From contig NZ_CANLTC010000003.1 of assembly GCF_947493865.1 (NCBI RefSeq), positions 1 to 64,000 on the forward strand: a DNA stretch of 64,000 bases, read 5' to 3'. This document shows, in pieces, positions 8,003 through 17,848 of the stretch; positions within the stretch are counted from its first letter, which is position 1; each line of letters opens with the position of its first letter. This stretch comes from an uncultured Halomonas sp. (GTDB lineage Bacteria; Pseudomonadota; Gammaproteobacteria; Pseudomonadales; Halomonadaceae). Made by a program: the position numbers and the translations under genes. The notes beneath the pieces were generated by a model, which saw only the letters and a list, made by a program, of their open reading frames with translations, made no database searches and was not told the DNA's origin.

Positions 8003-9498
8003 GTACCCAGATGAGTCATGCGGATTGGCAGCGCCTTGCCGGCGATCTGCGCTTCGAGACTCGGGCTTTTGTCGGCAACGCCTTTATCGATGCGGCCAGC
8101 GGCGAGACATTCGAGACCATCAATCCTGCCACCGGCGCGACCCTTGCCAGCATCGCCAGTTGCGATGCCCCGGATGTCGACGCGGCGGTACGTCATGCCC
8201 GTCAGGCGTTTGAGCGAGGCGACTGGTCGCGCATTGCCCCGGGCAAGCGCAAGCAGGTAATGCTGCGCCTGGCGGATCTCATGGAGCAGCACAAGAACGA
8301 ACTGGCACTGCTCGATACCCTGGACATGGGCAAGCCGGTGGGCAGCTCCCTGGGGGATATGGCCGGTGCCATCGGCTGTATTCGCTACAACGCCGAATCC
8401 ATCGACAAGATCTATGGCGAGGTGGCCCCTACCGGCGAGGATGCCCTGGGGCTGATTCTGCGCGAGCCCCTGGGGGTGGTGGCCTCCATCGTGCCCTGGA
8501 ACTTCCCGTTGATGATGACCGCCTGGAAGATCGGCCCGGCCCTGGCCGCCGGCAACAGCGTGATCTTGAAACCTTCCGAGAAGTCGCCACTGTCGGCGCT
8601 GCGTCTGGCGCAGCTGGTTCAGGAAGCCGGCTTTCCGGAGGGCGTATTCCAGGTGCTGCCCGGCTTCGGCCATACCGCCGGCAAGGCGCTGGCGCTCTCC
8701 ATGGACGTGGATTGTCTCTCCTTCACCGGCTCGACTGGCGTCGGCAAGCAGCTGATGCAGTACGCCGGTCAATCAAACTTGAAGCGCATCTATCTGGAGT
8801 GTGGCGGCAAGAGCCCCAATATCGTCTTCGCCGACTGCAAGGATCTCGATGCGGTGGCAAGCAATGCCGCCGCGGCAATCTTCCACAACCAGGGCGAGGT
8901 GTGTATCGCCGGCTCCCGGTTGCTGGTGGAGAATTCGATCCGTGAAGAGTTCATCGAGCGGGTGTTGGCTCACGCGGAAAACATGCAGCCCGGCGACCCC
9001 TTGAATCCGGACAGCTTCATGGGGGCGATCGTCGACGAGACACAGCACAAGCGCATCCTGGATTACATTCGCCAAGGCGTGGAAGAGGGCGCGAATCTGC
9101 GCGTTGGCGGTGAAGCGGTGAGCCCCATCGACGGTGGCCTGTTCGTTGCGCCCACGGTGTTCGATGGCGTGACGGATCAGATGACCATCGGCCGGGAAGA
9201 GATCTTCGGCCCGGTATTGGCGGTGTTCGGTTTCGACAGTGAGGAAGAGGCCGTGCGCATGGCCAACGACAGCGATTACGGCCTGGCGGCAGGGCTCTGG
9301 AGCCAGGACATCGATCGCATCATGCGGGTTTCCCGGCGGCTGCATTCGGGCCAGGTGTTCGTCAACAACTGGGCCGGGGGCGATCAGACGGTGCCCTTCG
9401 GTGGCGTCAAGCAGTCCGGCAACGGTCGCGACAAGTCCCACCACTCTCTGGAGGAGTATTCCGAGCTCAAGACGGTGTGGATGTCGTTGACGCCCTGA
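7999..9498 (+). CDS. puuC: NAD(P)-dependent aldehyde dehydrogenase, gamma-aminobutyraldehyde / gamma-glutamyl-aminobutyraldehyde type
   Basis: A 499-residue aldehyde dehydrogenase that oxidises the aminoaldehyde made by the upstream transaminase to GABA, or its glutamylated form. The catalytic cysteine is C302 in QGEVCIAGSR. The general-base glutamate lies in the LECGGKSPN block, and the Rossmann GSTGVG motif and the PWNFP segment are present. It overlaps spuC by ATGA and ends just before a strong terminator, so the two form a tight operon. Family members are promiscuous, and assignment to polyamine breakdown rests on context plus similarity to PuuC/KauB. Confidence 0.88.
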   Translation: MSTQMSHADWQRLAGDLRFETRAFVGNAFIDAASGETFETINPATGATLASIASCDAPDVDAAVRHARQAFERGDWSRIAPGKRKQVMLRLADLMEQHKNELALLDTLDMGKPVGSSLGDMAGAIGCIRYNAESIDKIYGEVAPTGEDALGLILREPLGVVASIVPWNFPLMMTAWKIGPALAAGNSVILKPSEKSPLSALRLAQLVQEAGFPEGVFQVLPGFGHTAGKALALSMDVDCLSFTGSTGVGKQLMQYAGQSNLKRIYLECGGKSPNIVFADCKDLDAVASNAAAAIFHNQGEVCIAGSRLLVENSIREEFIERVLAHAENMQPGDPLNPDSFMGAIVDETQHKRILDYIRQGVEEGANLRVGGEAVSPIDGGLFVAPTVFDGVTDQMTIGREEIFGPVLAVFGFDSEEEAVRMANDSDYGLAAGLWSQDIDRIMRVSRRLHSGQVFVNNWAGGDQTVPFGGVKQSGNGRDKSHHSLEEYSELKTVWMSLTP

Positions 9499-9540
9499 GA
9501 GGGCATGACATGAGAGCCGCTTTAGAAGTGCGTACTGGTG

Positions 9541-9571
9541 GTGGCCCGGGGTTGCCCGGGCCGCTTTTTTT
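9541..9571 (+). terminator. intrinsic terminator after the spuC-puuC operon
   Basis: GTGGCCCGGG (9541-9550), a GTTG loop and CCCGGGCCGC (9555-9564) form a strong GC stem with one G-T wobble, followed by seven T residues. Confidence 0.92.
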
Positions 9572-9584
9572 GCAGATGCCGGTC

Positions 9585-10424
9585 TCAGCGGTTGCCGACA
9601 CTCTTGCCGTGATCCGGCCTGGCCACTTCGTCGAAGTGCTGGGCCAGATGCTCGAGGCCTGGGGTTAGTTCTTCATCCGCCAGGGCCAGGCCGTGGCCTG
9701 TCATGGCCACCCGTGGTTTGAGGGCGGCCAGGCGACGTACGGACTCCCGGGCGGCATCCCAGTCCGGGGTGAAATAGCGCGGTGGCCCGCTGATTTCCTT
9801 GCGCTGGGTAAGCACCTGGTAGAGTTCGTCCTGGCGCACGGTGACGAAGGCATCGCCGGCGATCAAAGCGCGATCCGCTTCCCGAAAGAACGACACATGG
9901 CCCGGGGTGTGGCCCGGTGTATGCAGCCACTGCCAGTCCGGTAGTCCTGGCACGCGGCCATCTTCCGGCAGCGCCTGGATATAGGGGCGCAAATCCACTG
10001 GCTTGGTAGGAAAGTAGCGCGAGAGCTTGGCCACCAGACCGCCTTCCACCTTGTCATCACCCTCCGGGTAGTGCTTGTCGCCGGTTAGAAAGGGCATTTC
10101 CATCGGATGGGCGTAGACCGGTACCTTCCAGTACTCGGCCAGCTCCACCACCGCGCCCACGTGATCGAAGTGGCCGTGGGTGAGCAAGATGGCCTCGGGC
10201 TTGGCATTCTCGCCGAAGCGCTGATGCACAGTCTTGAGGATATCGTCCCGCGTACCGGGCATGCCGGCGTCCACCAGCACCCAGTTCTCCGGTTCGTCGG
10301 GTGCGCCCACCATATACAGGTTGACGATCTGGACGGTGAGTCCCAGCACGTCCGGCAGTATTTCCTGAGTCTGGCCGCTTTCGCTGCTGGTCAGCGGCAT
10401 GGATTTCAACGGGTTGTGTGCCAT
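9585..10424 (-). CDS. MBL-fold metallo-hydrolase (glyoxalase II-like)
   Basis: A 279-residue metallo-beta-lactamase-fold protein with the metal-binding motif THGHFDHVG (His83, His85, Asp87, His88) and further ligands in HTPGHTPGHVSFF and the GDAFV segment. Members hydrolyse thioesters, lactones or other esters; the substrate is not predictable here. ATG at 10424 is preceded by an excellent AAGGAGG, so the longer open frame upstream is not used. It converges on the aldehyde dehydrogenase gene and is on the same strand as the XRE-cupin regulator 146 bases upstream. Membership of the polyamine cluster is positional only. Confidence 0.85.
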   Translation of the reverse strand: MAHNPLKSMPLTSSESGQTQEILPDVLGLTVQIVNLYMVGAPDEPENWVLVDAGMPGTRDDILKTVHQRFGENAKPEAILLTHGHFDHVGAVVELAEYWKVPVYAHPMEMPFLTGDKHYPEGDDKVEGGLVAKLSRYFPTKPVDLRPYIQALPEDGRVPGLPDWQWLHTPGHTPGHVSFFREADRALIAGDAFVTVRQDELYQVLTQRKEISGPPRYFTPDWDAARESVRRLAALKPRVAMTGHGLALADEELTPGLEHLAQHFDEVARPDHGKSVGNR

Positions 10425-10570
10425 GGGAATTCCTCCTTGAAAACGACAGGGCAAAAAATGACGTCGCCGATGGCTTAGGTTACGCACAAAGGCTAGAAGA
10501 CGTGACGTTGCTTGGCAAAGTCGATTTGAAGGAGCCGGCCGCATGATCGAGCGCAGACACTTTACAGGCC

Positions 10571-11122
10571 CTAGAAATTCTTCGCAGGTGTACAACAGCT
10601 CACCAATCGACAGGGCGTCTTGCCAAGATTGCGAAAACGGTGCGGTATGTTGGTGTTGAAGTAGTAGGCTTCCCCGGGGCCGAGTACCCGGGTATCGGCG
10701 CCGATGGTGATCTCGATTTCGCCTTCCAGTACCGCACCGGCTTCCTCACCGCGATGGGCGATCATCTCACGGCCGGTATCGGCACCGGCGGCATAGGTCT
10801 CGATCATGAAGGAGAGCGCGCGATTCTCTCGATTGGCGCCGACCAGATGAAAGATCACCTCGCCGCTACCGATATCCGGTAGTTCATCGCTGCGATAGAA
10901 CACCTGATCGGTATTCTCCAACTCCATGGTGAAGAAGTCCCCGACGCTGATGGGAATGGCGTCGAGGATCTTCTTCAGCGAGCTGATCGAGGGACTGACC
11001 TTGTCCTGCTCGATCAAAGACAGGCTCGAGTGGGTGACGCCACAGCGCTTGGCCAGTTCACGCTGGGAAATACCTCGCAAGGTGCGCAGGGCACGCAGGC
11101 GAGGACCGACACTGTCCGACAT
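10571..11122 (-). CDS. puuR: XRE-family regulator with C-terminal cupin domain (PuuR-like)
   Basis: A 183-residue protein with an N-terminal HTH_XRE domain (about residues 8-62, RGISQRELAKRCGVTHSSLS as recognition core) and a C-terminal cupin_2 sensor barrel (about 108-175, HRGEEAGAVLEGE through HRFRNLG). Length and architecture match E. coli PuuR, which represses putrescine catabolism until putrescine is bound. The start at 11122 has AAAGGA upstream; the longer frame to 11449 runs back into gatB and is rejected. It lies 65 bases downstream of gatB, separated by a large hairpin, so it might be partly read through from gatCAB. Likely targets are the palindromic AT-rich sites in this cluster (inference). 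Confidence 0.82.
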   Translation of the reverse strand: MSDSVGPRLRALRTLRGISQRELAKRCGVTHSSLSLIEQDKVSPSISSLKKILDAIPISVGDFFTMELENTDQVFYRSDELPDIGSGEVIFHLVGANRENRALSFMIETYAAGADTGREMIAHRGEEAGAVLEGEIEITIGADTRVLGPGEAYYFNTNIPHRFRNLGKTPCRLVSCCTPAKNF

Positions 11123-11141
11123 TCCAGGGTCCTTTACATCA

Positions 11142-11188
11142 GGAAAGGGCCGCAAAACCTGGCGAGCCAGTAGTTTTGCGCACTTTCC
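11142..11188 (-). other. long imperfect stem-loop between gatB and the XRE-cupin regulator
   Basis: On the minus strand GGAAAG, CGCAAAAC and CTGGC are each repeated in reverse complement across a 2-base centre, with small internal mismatches, giving a stem of about 19 pairs. It starts at the gatB stop codon and ends 19 bases before the regulator start. No T-tract follows, so it is not a standard terminator. It could moderate read-through or mRNA stability. Confidence 0.6.
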
Positions 11189-12636
11189 TATGGGGCGAGT
11201 TTCTGTTTCAACAGGGCATTGACCTGCTGCGGGTTGGCGGTGCCACGGGAGGCCTTCATGACCTGGCCGACGAAGTAGCCGATCATCTTGCCACGCTTGT
11301 CCGGGTCCGCGTCCTGATACTGGGCGACCTGAACCGGACTCTCGGCAATCACTTCGTCGATCATCGCCTCGATGGCGCCGGTGTCCGTGACCTGCTTGAG
11401 GCCCTTGGCCTCGATGATGGCATCGGCACTGTCGCCCTCGCCATTCCACAGCGCGGCAAATACCTGCTTGGCCGCCTTGCCGTTGATGGTCTCGTCCTTC
11501 ACGCGACTCACCAGTTCGCCAAGCTGCTGCGCCGTCACCAGGCTATCGGCGATACTCAAATTCTCCCGGTTGAGTTGACCCGACAGTTCGCCCTGTACCC
11601 AGTTGGCCGCCAGCTTGGCATCGCCACAGACCTCCTTGACCGCCTCGAAATACTCCGCCATGGGTCGGCTCGAGGAGAGCACTCCCGCATCGTAGGCGGA
11701 CAGCCCCAGCTCATTCTCGAAGCGTGCGCGTTTCTCCGCGGGCAGTTCCGGCAAGGTGCTGCGCAGATGATCGACGTAGGCTCTGTCCAGTACCACCGGC
11801 AAGAGATCCGGGCAGGGGAAGTAGCGATAGTCGTTGGCTTCTTCCTTGGTGCGCATGCTGCGGGTCTCGTCCAGCTCGGGATCGTACAGGCGGGTTTCCT
11901 GTACCACCTGGCCGCCGTCCTCGATCAATTCGATCTGGCGCTCGACCTCGAAGGCGATGGCACGCTCGACGAAACGAAACGAGTTGACGTTCTTGATCTC
12001 GGCCCGGGTGCCGAAGGCCGACTGCCCCTCCGGGCGTACCGAGACATTGACGTCGCAGCGCATCGAGCCCTCGGCCATGTTGCCATCGGAAACCCCAAGG
12101 TAGGTCACGATGGCATGAATGGCGCGCAGGTAAGCGACCGCCTCCGCGGCGGAGCGCATATCCGGCTCGGAGACGATCTCCAACAGTGGGGTGCCGGCGC
12201 GGTTGAGATCGATACCGCTCATGCCGTGATAGTCTTCATGCAGGGATTTGCCCGCATCTTCTTCCAGATGCGCATGGTGTACCCGGATGCGCTTGGTTCT
12301 GTCATCGCCCAGTACGATCTCGACCTCCCCCGGGCCGACGATCGGATGATACATCTGACTGGTCTGGTAGCCCTTGGGAAGGTCCGCGTAGAAATAGTTC
12401 TTGCGATCGAAAACGGAGACTTCGGGAATTTCGGCGTTGATGCCCAGGCCGAACTGCACCGCCATGGCCACGGCGCTTTCGTTGAGTACCGGCAGTACGC
12501 CGGGCAGGCCCAGATCCACCGCGCAGGCCTGGGTGTTGGGGGCGGCGCCGAAAGCGGTGGAGGCCCCGGAAAAGATCTTCGACTGGGTGGCAAGCTGGAC
12601 ATGGACTTCCAGCCCGATCACGGTTTCCCACTGCAT
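11188..12636 (-). CDS. gatB: aspartyl/glutamyl-tRNA(Asn/Gln) amidotransferase subunit B
   Basis: A 482-residue GatB, the kinase/tRNA-binding subunit that phosphorylates misacylated Glu-tRNA(Gln) or Asp-tRNA(Asn) and accepts ammonia from GatA. The N-terminus [15 protein letters not shown] and the block [16 protein letters not shown] are characteristic. The C-terminal helical and YqeY-like tail is complete, ending [13 protein letters not shown]. Its start overlaps the gatA stop by one base (TGATG), so translation is coupled. This is the last gene of gatC-gatA-gatB. Confidence 0.97.
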   Translation of the reverse strand: MQWETVIGLEVHVQLATQSKIFSGASTAFGAAPNTQACAVDLGLPGVLPVLNESAVAMAVQFGLGINAEIPEVSVFDRKNYFYADLPKGYQTSQMYHPIVGPGEVEIVLGDDRTKRIRVHHAHLEEDAGKSLHEDYHGMSGIDLNRAGTPLLEIVSEPDMRSAAEAVAYLRAIHAIVTYLGVSDGNMAEGSMRCDVNVSVRPEGQSAFGTRAEIKNVNSFRFVERAIAFEVERQIELIEDGGQVVQETRLYDPELDETRSMRTKEEANDYRYFPCPDLLPVVLDRAYVDHLRSTLPELPAEKRARFENELGLSAYDAGVLSSSRPMAEYFEAVKEVCGDAKLAANWVQGELSGQLNRENLSIADSLVTAQQLGELVSRVKDETINGKAAKQVFAALWNGEGDSADAIIEAKGLKQVTDTGAIEAMIDEVIAESPVQVAQYQDADPDKRGKMIGYFVGQVMKASRGTANPQQVNALLKQKLAP

Positions 12637-14096
12637 CAGCTGTTCTCCTCACCGAAAGAGGGCCGCTTGAGGTGCCAGTCCGTGGCCTGCTGAAATTGAT
12701 GGGCCACGTTGAGCAGCTGCGATTCGGCGAAATGTGGGCCCAGGATCTGCAAGCCGGTGGGGCGCTGGCCAACGAAGCCTGCCGGCACGCTGATGCCGGG
12801 GATGCCGGCGAGATTGATGGCGATGGTGTAGATATCCTGCAAGTACATCGAGAGCGGATCCTTGTTGGCGCCCAGATCGAAAGCGGGGGTCGGGGCTGCC
12901 GGCCCCATCAGTACGTCGACCTCATCGAAGGCATCGAGAAAATCCTGGCGAATCAGTCGACGCACCTGCTGTGCCTTCTTGTAATAGGCATCGAAGAAGC
13001 CTTCGGAGAGGGTGTGAGTGCCCATCAGTATACGTCGCTTGACTTCGGAGCCGAAGCCCTCCGCCCGGCTGCGCTTGTAGAGGTCGATGAGATCAGAAGG
13101 ATTCTCGCAGCGATGTCCGAAGCGCACGCCGTCAAAGCGTGACAGGTTCGATGACGCTTCCGCAGGCGCAATGACGTAGTAAGCGGGAATGGCCAGATTG
13201 GTATGGGGCAGGCTGATGTCCTGCACGCTGGCCCCCAATGACTCATATACCCTGATGGCCTCGCGTACCGCCGCTTCCACGTCGGGATCGAGTCCCTCGC
13301 CGAAATACTCCCTGGGCAGGCCAATGCGAAGGCCTGCTAGCGGGGCGTTCAGCTCGGCCTGGTAATCCGGCACGCCGCGGGTAACGCTGGTGGAGTCCCG
13401 AGGATCATGGCCCGCGATAGCGCCCAGCAGTAGTGCGCAGTCCTCGGCGCTGCGCGCCATGGGGCCGCCCTGGTCGAGGCTAGAGGCATAGGCCACCATG
13501 CCATAACGGGAGACACGACCATAGGTAGGCTTGAGACCGGTGATGCCACAAAAGGCGGCAGGTTGACGGATCGAGCCACCGGTGTCGGTACCCAAGGCGG
13601 CAGGTGTAAGGCCTGCGGCCACCGCGGCAGCACTGCCGCCGGAGCTTCCTCCGGGGACAGCGGCGAGATCCCAGGGATTCTTTACCGGCCCGTAGTAGCT
13701 CGATTCGTTGGAGGACCCCATGGCGAACTCATCCATGTTGGTCTTGCCCAGACTTACGGTGCCCGCGGCGGCCAGTCTTTCCACCAGGGTGGCATCATAG
13801 GGTGATACGAAATTGTCCAGCATGCGGGAGCCACAGCTGGTGCGTACGCCTTGAGTGCAGAACAGATCCTTCAAGGCCAGGGGAAGGCCGTTCAAGGGGC
13901 CGGCATCGCCCTGCCGGCGGGTGGCGTCCGCGGCGTCCGCGCTGGCCTGGGCCTGCTCAGCGGTCACGGTGATGAAGCTGTTGATCTCACCATCCAGGCG
14001 CTCGATACGCCCGAGGAAATGATCGGTCAATTCACGACTGGAAAAATCGCCGGCGCTCAATCCTGCGGCAAGTTCTGTGAGTGTCTTGTCATGCAT
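12636..14096 (-). CDS. gatA: aspartyl/glutamyl-tRNA(Asn/Gln) amidotransferase subunit A
   Basis: A 486-residue amidase-signature enzyme that releases ammonia from glutamine for tRNA-dependent amidation. The catalytic triad is visible as Lys76 in LALKDLF, the cis-serine in [11 protein letters not shown] near residue 151, and the nucleophile Ser175 in [10 protein letters not shown]. Length is normal. It lies 124 bases downstream of gatC and overlaps gatB by one base. Confidence 0.97.
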   Translation of the reverse strand: MHDKTLTELAAGLSAGDFSSRELTDHFLGRIERLDGEINSFITVTAEQAQASADAADATRRQGDAGPLNGLPLALKDLFCTQGVRTSCGSRMLDNFVSPYDATLVERLAAAGTVSLGKTNMDEFAMGSSNESSYYGPVKNPWDLAAVPGGSSGGSAAAVAAGLTPAALGTDTGGSIRQPAAFCGITGLKPTYGRVSRYGMVAYASSLDQGGPMARSAEDCALLLGAIAGHDPRDSTSVTRGVPDYQAELNAPLAGLRIGLPREYFGEGLDPDVEAAVREAIRVYESLGASVQDISLPHTNLAIPAYYVIAPAEASSNLSRFDGVRFGHRCENPSDLIDLYKRSRAEGFGSEVKRRILMGTHTLSEGFFDAYYKKAQQVRRLIRQDFLDAFDEVDVLMGPAAPTPAFDLGANKDPLSMYLQDIYTIAINLAGIPGISVPAGFVGQRPTGLQILGPHFAESQLLNVAHQFQQATDWHLKRPSFGEENS

Positions 14097-14220
14097 GTAA
14101 TAAGTGGCTCTCTTGTCACTGTATCCTGGCGCTGTAAATGACGTACTGCCCCAGTCGACGAGGTTGGCGAGAATTTCGAGTGGTCTTGCAGGCGTATTCA
14201 GCGTGTGCGGCTTGCCCGTC

Positions 14221-14508
14221 TTACTCCACTACCCGGGGGACGAGATAAAGACCGTCCTCCACCGCGGGGGCGCAGCGCTGGAAACGCTCTCGCTGATCCT
14301 GTTCGGTCACCTCGTCGACGCGAAGTTGCTGGGTGGTATCCAGTGAATGTGACAGCGGCGCGACATGCTCGGTGTCCACGGCCTGCAGGCTATCCGCCAT
14401 CTCCAGAATGCGGCTCAGATCGTCCACGTAGCTTGCGGCCTCTTCGTCGCTCAGGCCAAGACGTGCGAGATGGGCCGCGCGCCGCACGTCGTCGAGTTCA
14501 AGTGCCAT
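14221..14508 (-). CDS. gatC: aspartyl/glutamyl-tRNA(Asn/Gln) amidotransferase subunit C
   Basis: A 95-residue GatC, the small subunit that wraps around GatA and stabilises the GatCAB complex. The sequence [19 protein letters not shown] and the C-terminal VPRVVE are typical. It is the first gene of the gatCAB operon and diverges from mreB, leaving a 165-base promoter region for both directions (14509-14673). Confidence 0.93.
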   Translation of the reverse strand: MALELDDVRRAAHLARLGLSDEEAASYVDDLSRILEMADSLQAVDTEHVAPLSHSLDTTQQLRVDEVTEQDQRERFQRCAPAVEDGLYLVPRVVE

Positions 14509-14664
14509 ATCGATTTCCCATGGAATTCATGATCATCGCGCTCAAACGGGCAGGATGATCAATGTAATGAAATAGAGGCAAAAGGTATCATAACTCCTTG
14601 CTTGCCGCGCCTCCCCCGCGATGATAACGTTTGCGCCTGCACAGGGGCTCCGGTTACTAGGTGA

Positions 14665-15711
<1,047 letters not shown>

Positions 15712-15756
15712 TTTCCGCGGACACGGGCGCTTGACGCTTCGTGTCCGTCGGCCGGC

Positions 15757-15771
15757 GGAGGAAGATCTATT
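15757..15771 (+). promoter_or_regulatory. strong ribosome binding site placed for an ATT start of mreC
   Basis: GGAGGA at 15757-15762, a 6-base spacer and ATT at 15769-15771. This is the only good Shine-Dalgarno sequence between the mreB stop and the first in-frame ATG, and the spacing is ideal for ATT. It decides the start proposed for mreC. Confidence 0.75.
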
Positions 15772-16692
15772 AAACCGCTGTTCTCGCAGGACCCTGCATC
15801 GGGTTACCGCATGTTGCTGTGCGCCATTGTTGCCTTTGCCCTGATGTTCGCCGAACAGCGTATATCGCGCATGGCGGATCTGCGCGCACACCTGACCACC
15901 GTGGTGGCGCCGGTACAATGGCTGGTGAGCCTGCCAAGCGATGCCTTGTCCTGGGGTGCCCTGGTGATCTCCGATCAGCGCCAGTTGATCGATGAAAATC
16001 GTCGATTACGCGAGCAACTGCTCAAGCTCTCCCGTCGTGTTCAGCGCATGGCGAGCCTCGCGGCAGAAAATGTCCGGTTGCGTGAACTGCTCGATGCGGC
16101 GCAGCGGGACGATATTCCCTATGTTACGGCCCAGCTGTTGTCGCTGGATTCCGATCCCTTCACCCACCAGATGGTCATTGATCGCGGCGGGGTCGATGGT
16201 GTCTATAAAGGGCAGCCGGTCATGGATGCCTCGGGGCTGATCGGTCAGGTCATGTCGGTTTCCGCCTATACCAGTCGCGTGCTGATGCTGGCGGATGCCA
16301 GTCATGCCGTTCCGGTTCAAATCAACCGCAACGGTTTACGTTTCATCGTTCAGGGTACCGGCGCCTATGACCGGCTCCTGGTGATACATGTACCCGATAC
16401 CGCGGATATTCGCGAAGGCGATCTTCTGGTGACGTCCGGTCTTGCCGAACGCTTTCCCGAAGGTTACCCGGTGGCACGGGTGACCGAAGTGGTTCACGAT
16501 CCCGGCGAACCCTTTGCCAATGTGGCGGCCAAACCCATTTCCCAGCCCGAGCGCTCGCGCCACTTCCTGCTGCTCTTTCCGCCGCCGCCGGTGGAGGTTG
16601 CCCCGGATGCGCTAAAGGCCGCCATTGTCGCTGGCGGCGGGAAGCCCTTGCCTGATGCCACGCCTGTCGCTGAACCCGTGGAGGCCCCATGA
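15769..16692 (+). CDS. mreC: cell shape protein MreC, apparently starting at ATT
   Basis: MreC is a bitopic inner-membrane protein linking MreB to the elongasome: a short cytoplasmic tail, one transmembrane helix, a coiled coil at about residues 65-105 and a periplasmic beta domain. The first ATG is at 15811, but it lacks a ribosome binding site and would remove the conserved tail. In the same frame the codons from 15772 read KPLFSQDPASGYR, aligning with the N-terminus of E. coli MreC (MKPIFSRGPS, recalled). The codon before them is ATT, with GGAGGA 6 bases upstream (15757-15762). No ATG, GTG or TTG exists in frame between the mreB stop and 15811. From ATT the protein is 307 residues. It overlaps mreD by 4 bases. 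Confidence 0.9.
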   Translation: MKPLFSQDPASGYRMLLCAIVAFALMFAEQRISRMADLRAHLTTVVAPVQWLVSLPSDALSWGALVISDQRQLIDENRRLREQLLKLSRRVQRMASLAAENVRLRELLDAAQRDDIPYVTAQLLSLDSDPFTHQMVIDRGGVDGVYKGQPVMDASGLIGQVMSVSAYTSRVLMLADASHAVPVQINRNGLRFIVQGTGAYDRLLVIHVPDTADIREGDLLVTSGLAERFPEGYPVARVTEVVHDPGEPFANVAAKPISQPERSRHFLLLFPPPPVEVAPDALKAAIVAGGGKPLPDATPVAEPVEAP

Positions 16693-17177
16693 GCCAGCGG
16701 CCGCTACCTGCGCTGTTGTTGATCTGGTTCACCCTGCTTCTGGCACTGTGCCTGCAGGTGATGCCGTTGCCGGATGCCTGGCTGGTCTGGCGTCCTGAAT
16801 GGCTGGGGATGATGTTGATCTACTGGTGTATCGCAGCGCCTATGCGAGTGGGTATTTTCCATGGTTTCGTGCTCGGCCTGCTGCTGGATCTGATCGAAGG
16901 ATCTCCGCTGGGGCAAAACGCGCTGGTGATGTCGCTACTGGCCTATCTCGCCTTGCTGGTTCATCAGCGTATGCGTGCCTATTCTCTGGCACAGCAGTCG
17001 ATACTGATATTGGTGCTGTTGGGAATCGCACAGTTGATCGAACAGTGGCTTCGCACCATGTTCGGGCCGTTTTCCATCAATCTGGCCTTTTTGCTCTCGG
17101 CATTGATTGGCGCCGTGCTGTGGCCCTGGTTGTACACCATGCTTCAGGCATTGCGCCGCAAGCTGGGAGGGTTTTGA
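16689..17177 (+). CDS. mreD: rod shape-determining membrane protein MreD
   Basis: A 162-residue polytopic inner-membrane protein of the elongasome with about five hydrophobic segments. The [23 protein letters not shown] stretch is the usual MreD signature region (quoted here as [12 protein letters not shown] plus neighbours). It overlaps mreC by ATGA and maf by one base (TGATG), so the three are translationally coupled. Confidence 0.93.
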   Translation: MSQRPLPALLLIWFTLLLALCLQVMPLPDAWLVWRPEWLGMMLIYWCIAAPMRVGIFHGFVLGLLLDLIEGSPLGQNALVMSLLAYLALLVHQRMRAYSLAQQSILILVLLGIAQLIEQWLRTMFGPFSINLAFLLSALIGAVLWPWLYTMLQALRRKLGGF

Positions 17178-17770
17178 TGCCCTCGCCAGCGCAGGCATCC
17201 GCCTTGCTACGTCTGGCTTCTGCATCGCCGCGTCGGCGCGAGCTGCTGGCCTCGATCGGATTGACGGCAGAGATTGCGCCGGTGAATATCGACGAGACAC
17301 CCTATCCGGATGAACCTCCCGTCGAGTATGTCCTGCGTCTGGCCCGGGCCAAGGCAAGGGCCGGGGCCGTGGATACCCAACTGCCGACCCTGGGCTCGGA
17401 TACCGCGGTGGTGCTCGACGGTCGGATTCTGGGTAAGCCGATCGATCAAGCCCACGCCCGGCAAATGCTCGAGGCGCTTTCCGGGCGACGTCATCAGGTC
17501 ATGACCGCGGTGGCGGTCAGCGGCGGGCAGGGACTGCTTTCACTCTGTGTGACCACGCAAGTGACGCTGCGTGCCATCACCTCCCGGGAGATCGAGGCCT
17601 ACTGGGCTACCGGCGAGCCCATCGACAAGGCCGGGGGATATGCCATTCAGGGGCGTGCCGCCATCTTCGTCGAACATCTCGAGGGCAGCTATTCGGCGGT
17701 GGTTGGGTTGCCGCTGTACGAGACTTCACTGCTGCTGCAGCGCCAAGGCATCTCTTGCTGGCCAGCCTAG
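17177..17770 (+). CDS. maf: Maf-family nucleoside triphosphate pyrophosphatase (dTTP/UTP type)
   Basis: A 197-residue Maf protein that hydrolyses non-canonical or excess nucleoside triphosphates to monophosphates, originally linked to septum inhibition. The N-terminal [12 protein letters not shown] phosphate-binding loop and the motifs [11 protein letters not shown] and [10 protein letters not shown] are present. ATG at 17177 overlaps the mreD stop; a longer open frame from 16799 lies entirely in mreD and is rejected. Confidence 0.93.
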   Translation: MPSPAQASALLRLASASPRRRELLASIGLTAEIAPVNIDETPYPDEPPVEYVLRLARAKARAGAVDTQLPTLGSDTAVVLDGRILGKPIDQAHARQMLEALSGRRHQVMTAVAVSGGQGLLSLCVTTQVTLRAITSREIEAYWATGEPIDKAGGYAIQGRAAIFVEHLEGSYSAVVGLPLYETSLLLQRQGISCWPA

Positions 17771-17848
17771 AACCGTTCGGATTCACCATTCTAAAGCGCC
17801 GTGGCTATGTCATAATTGTTTCTTGCCCCAGCGATCAAGGATCTACGC

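Noticed and set aside
10425..11449. Longer versions of the MBL hydrolase and XRE-cupin proteins using upstream in-frame starts
   Set aside because: The internal ATGs at 10424 and 11122 have proper ribosome binding sites, and the extensions either cross the neighbouring gene or carry no family similarity.
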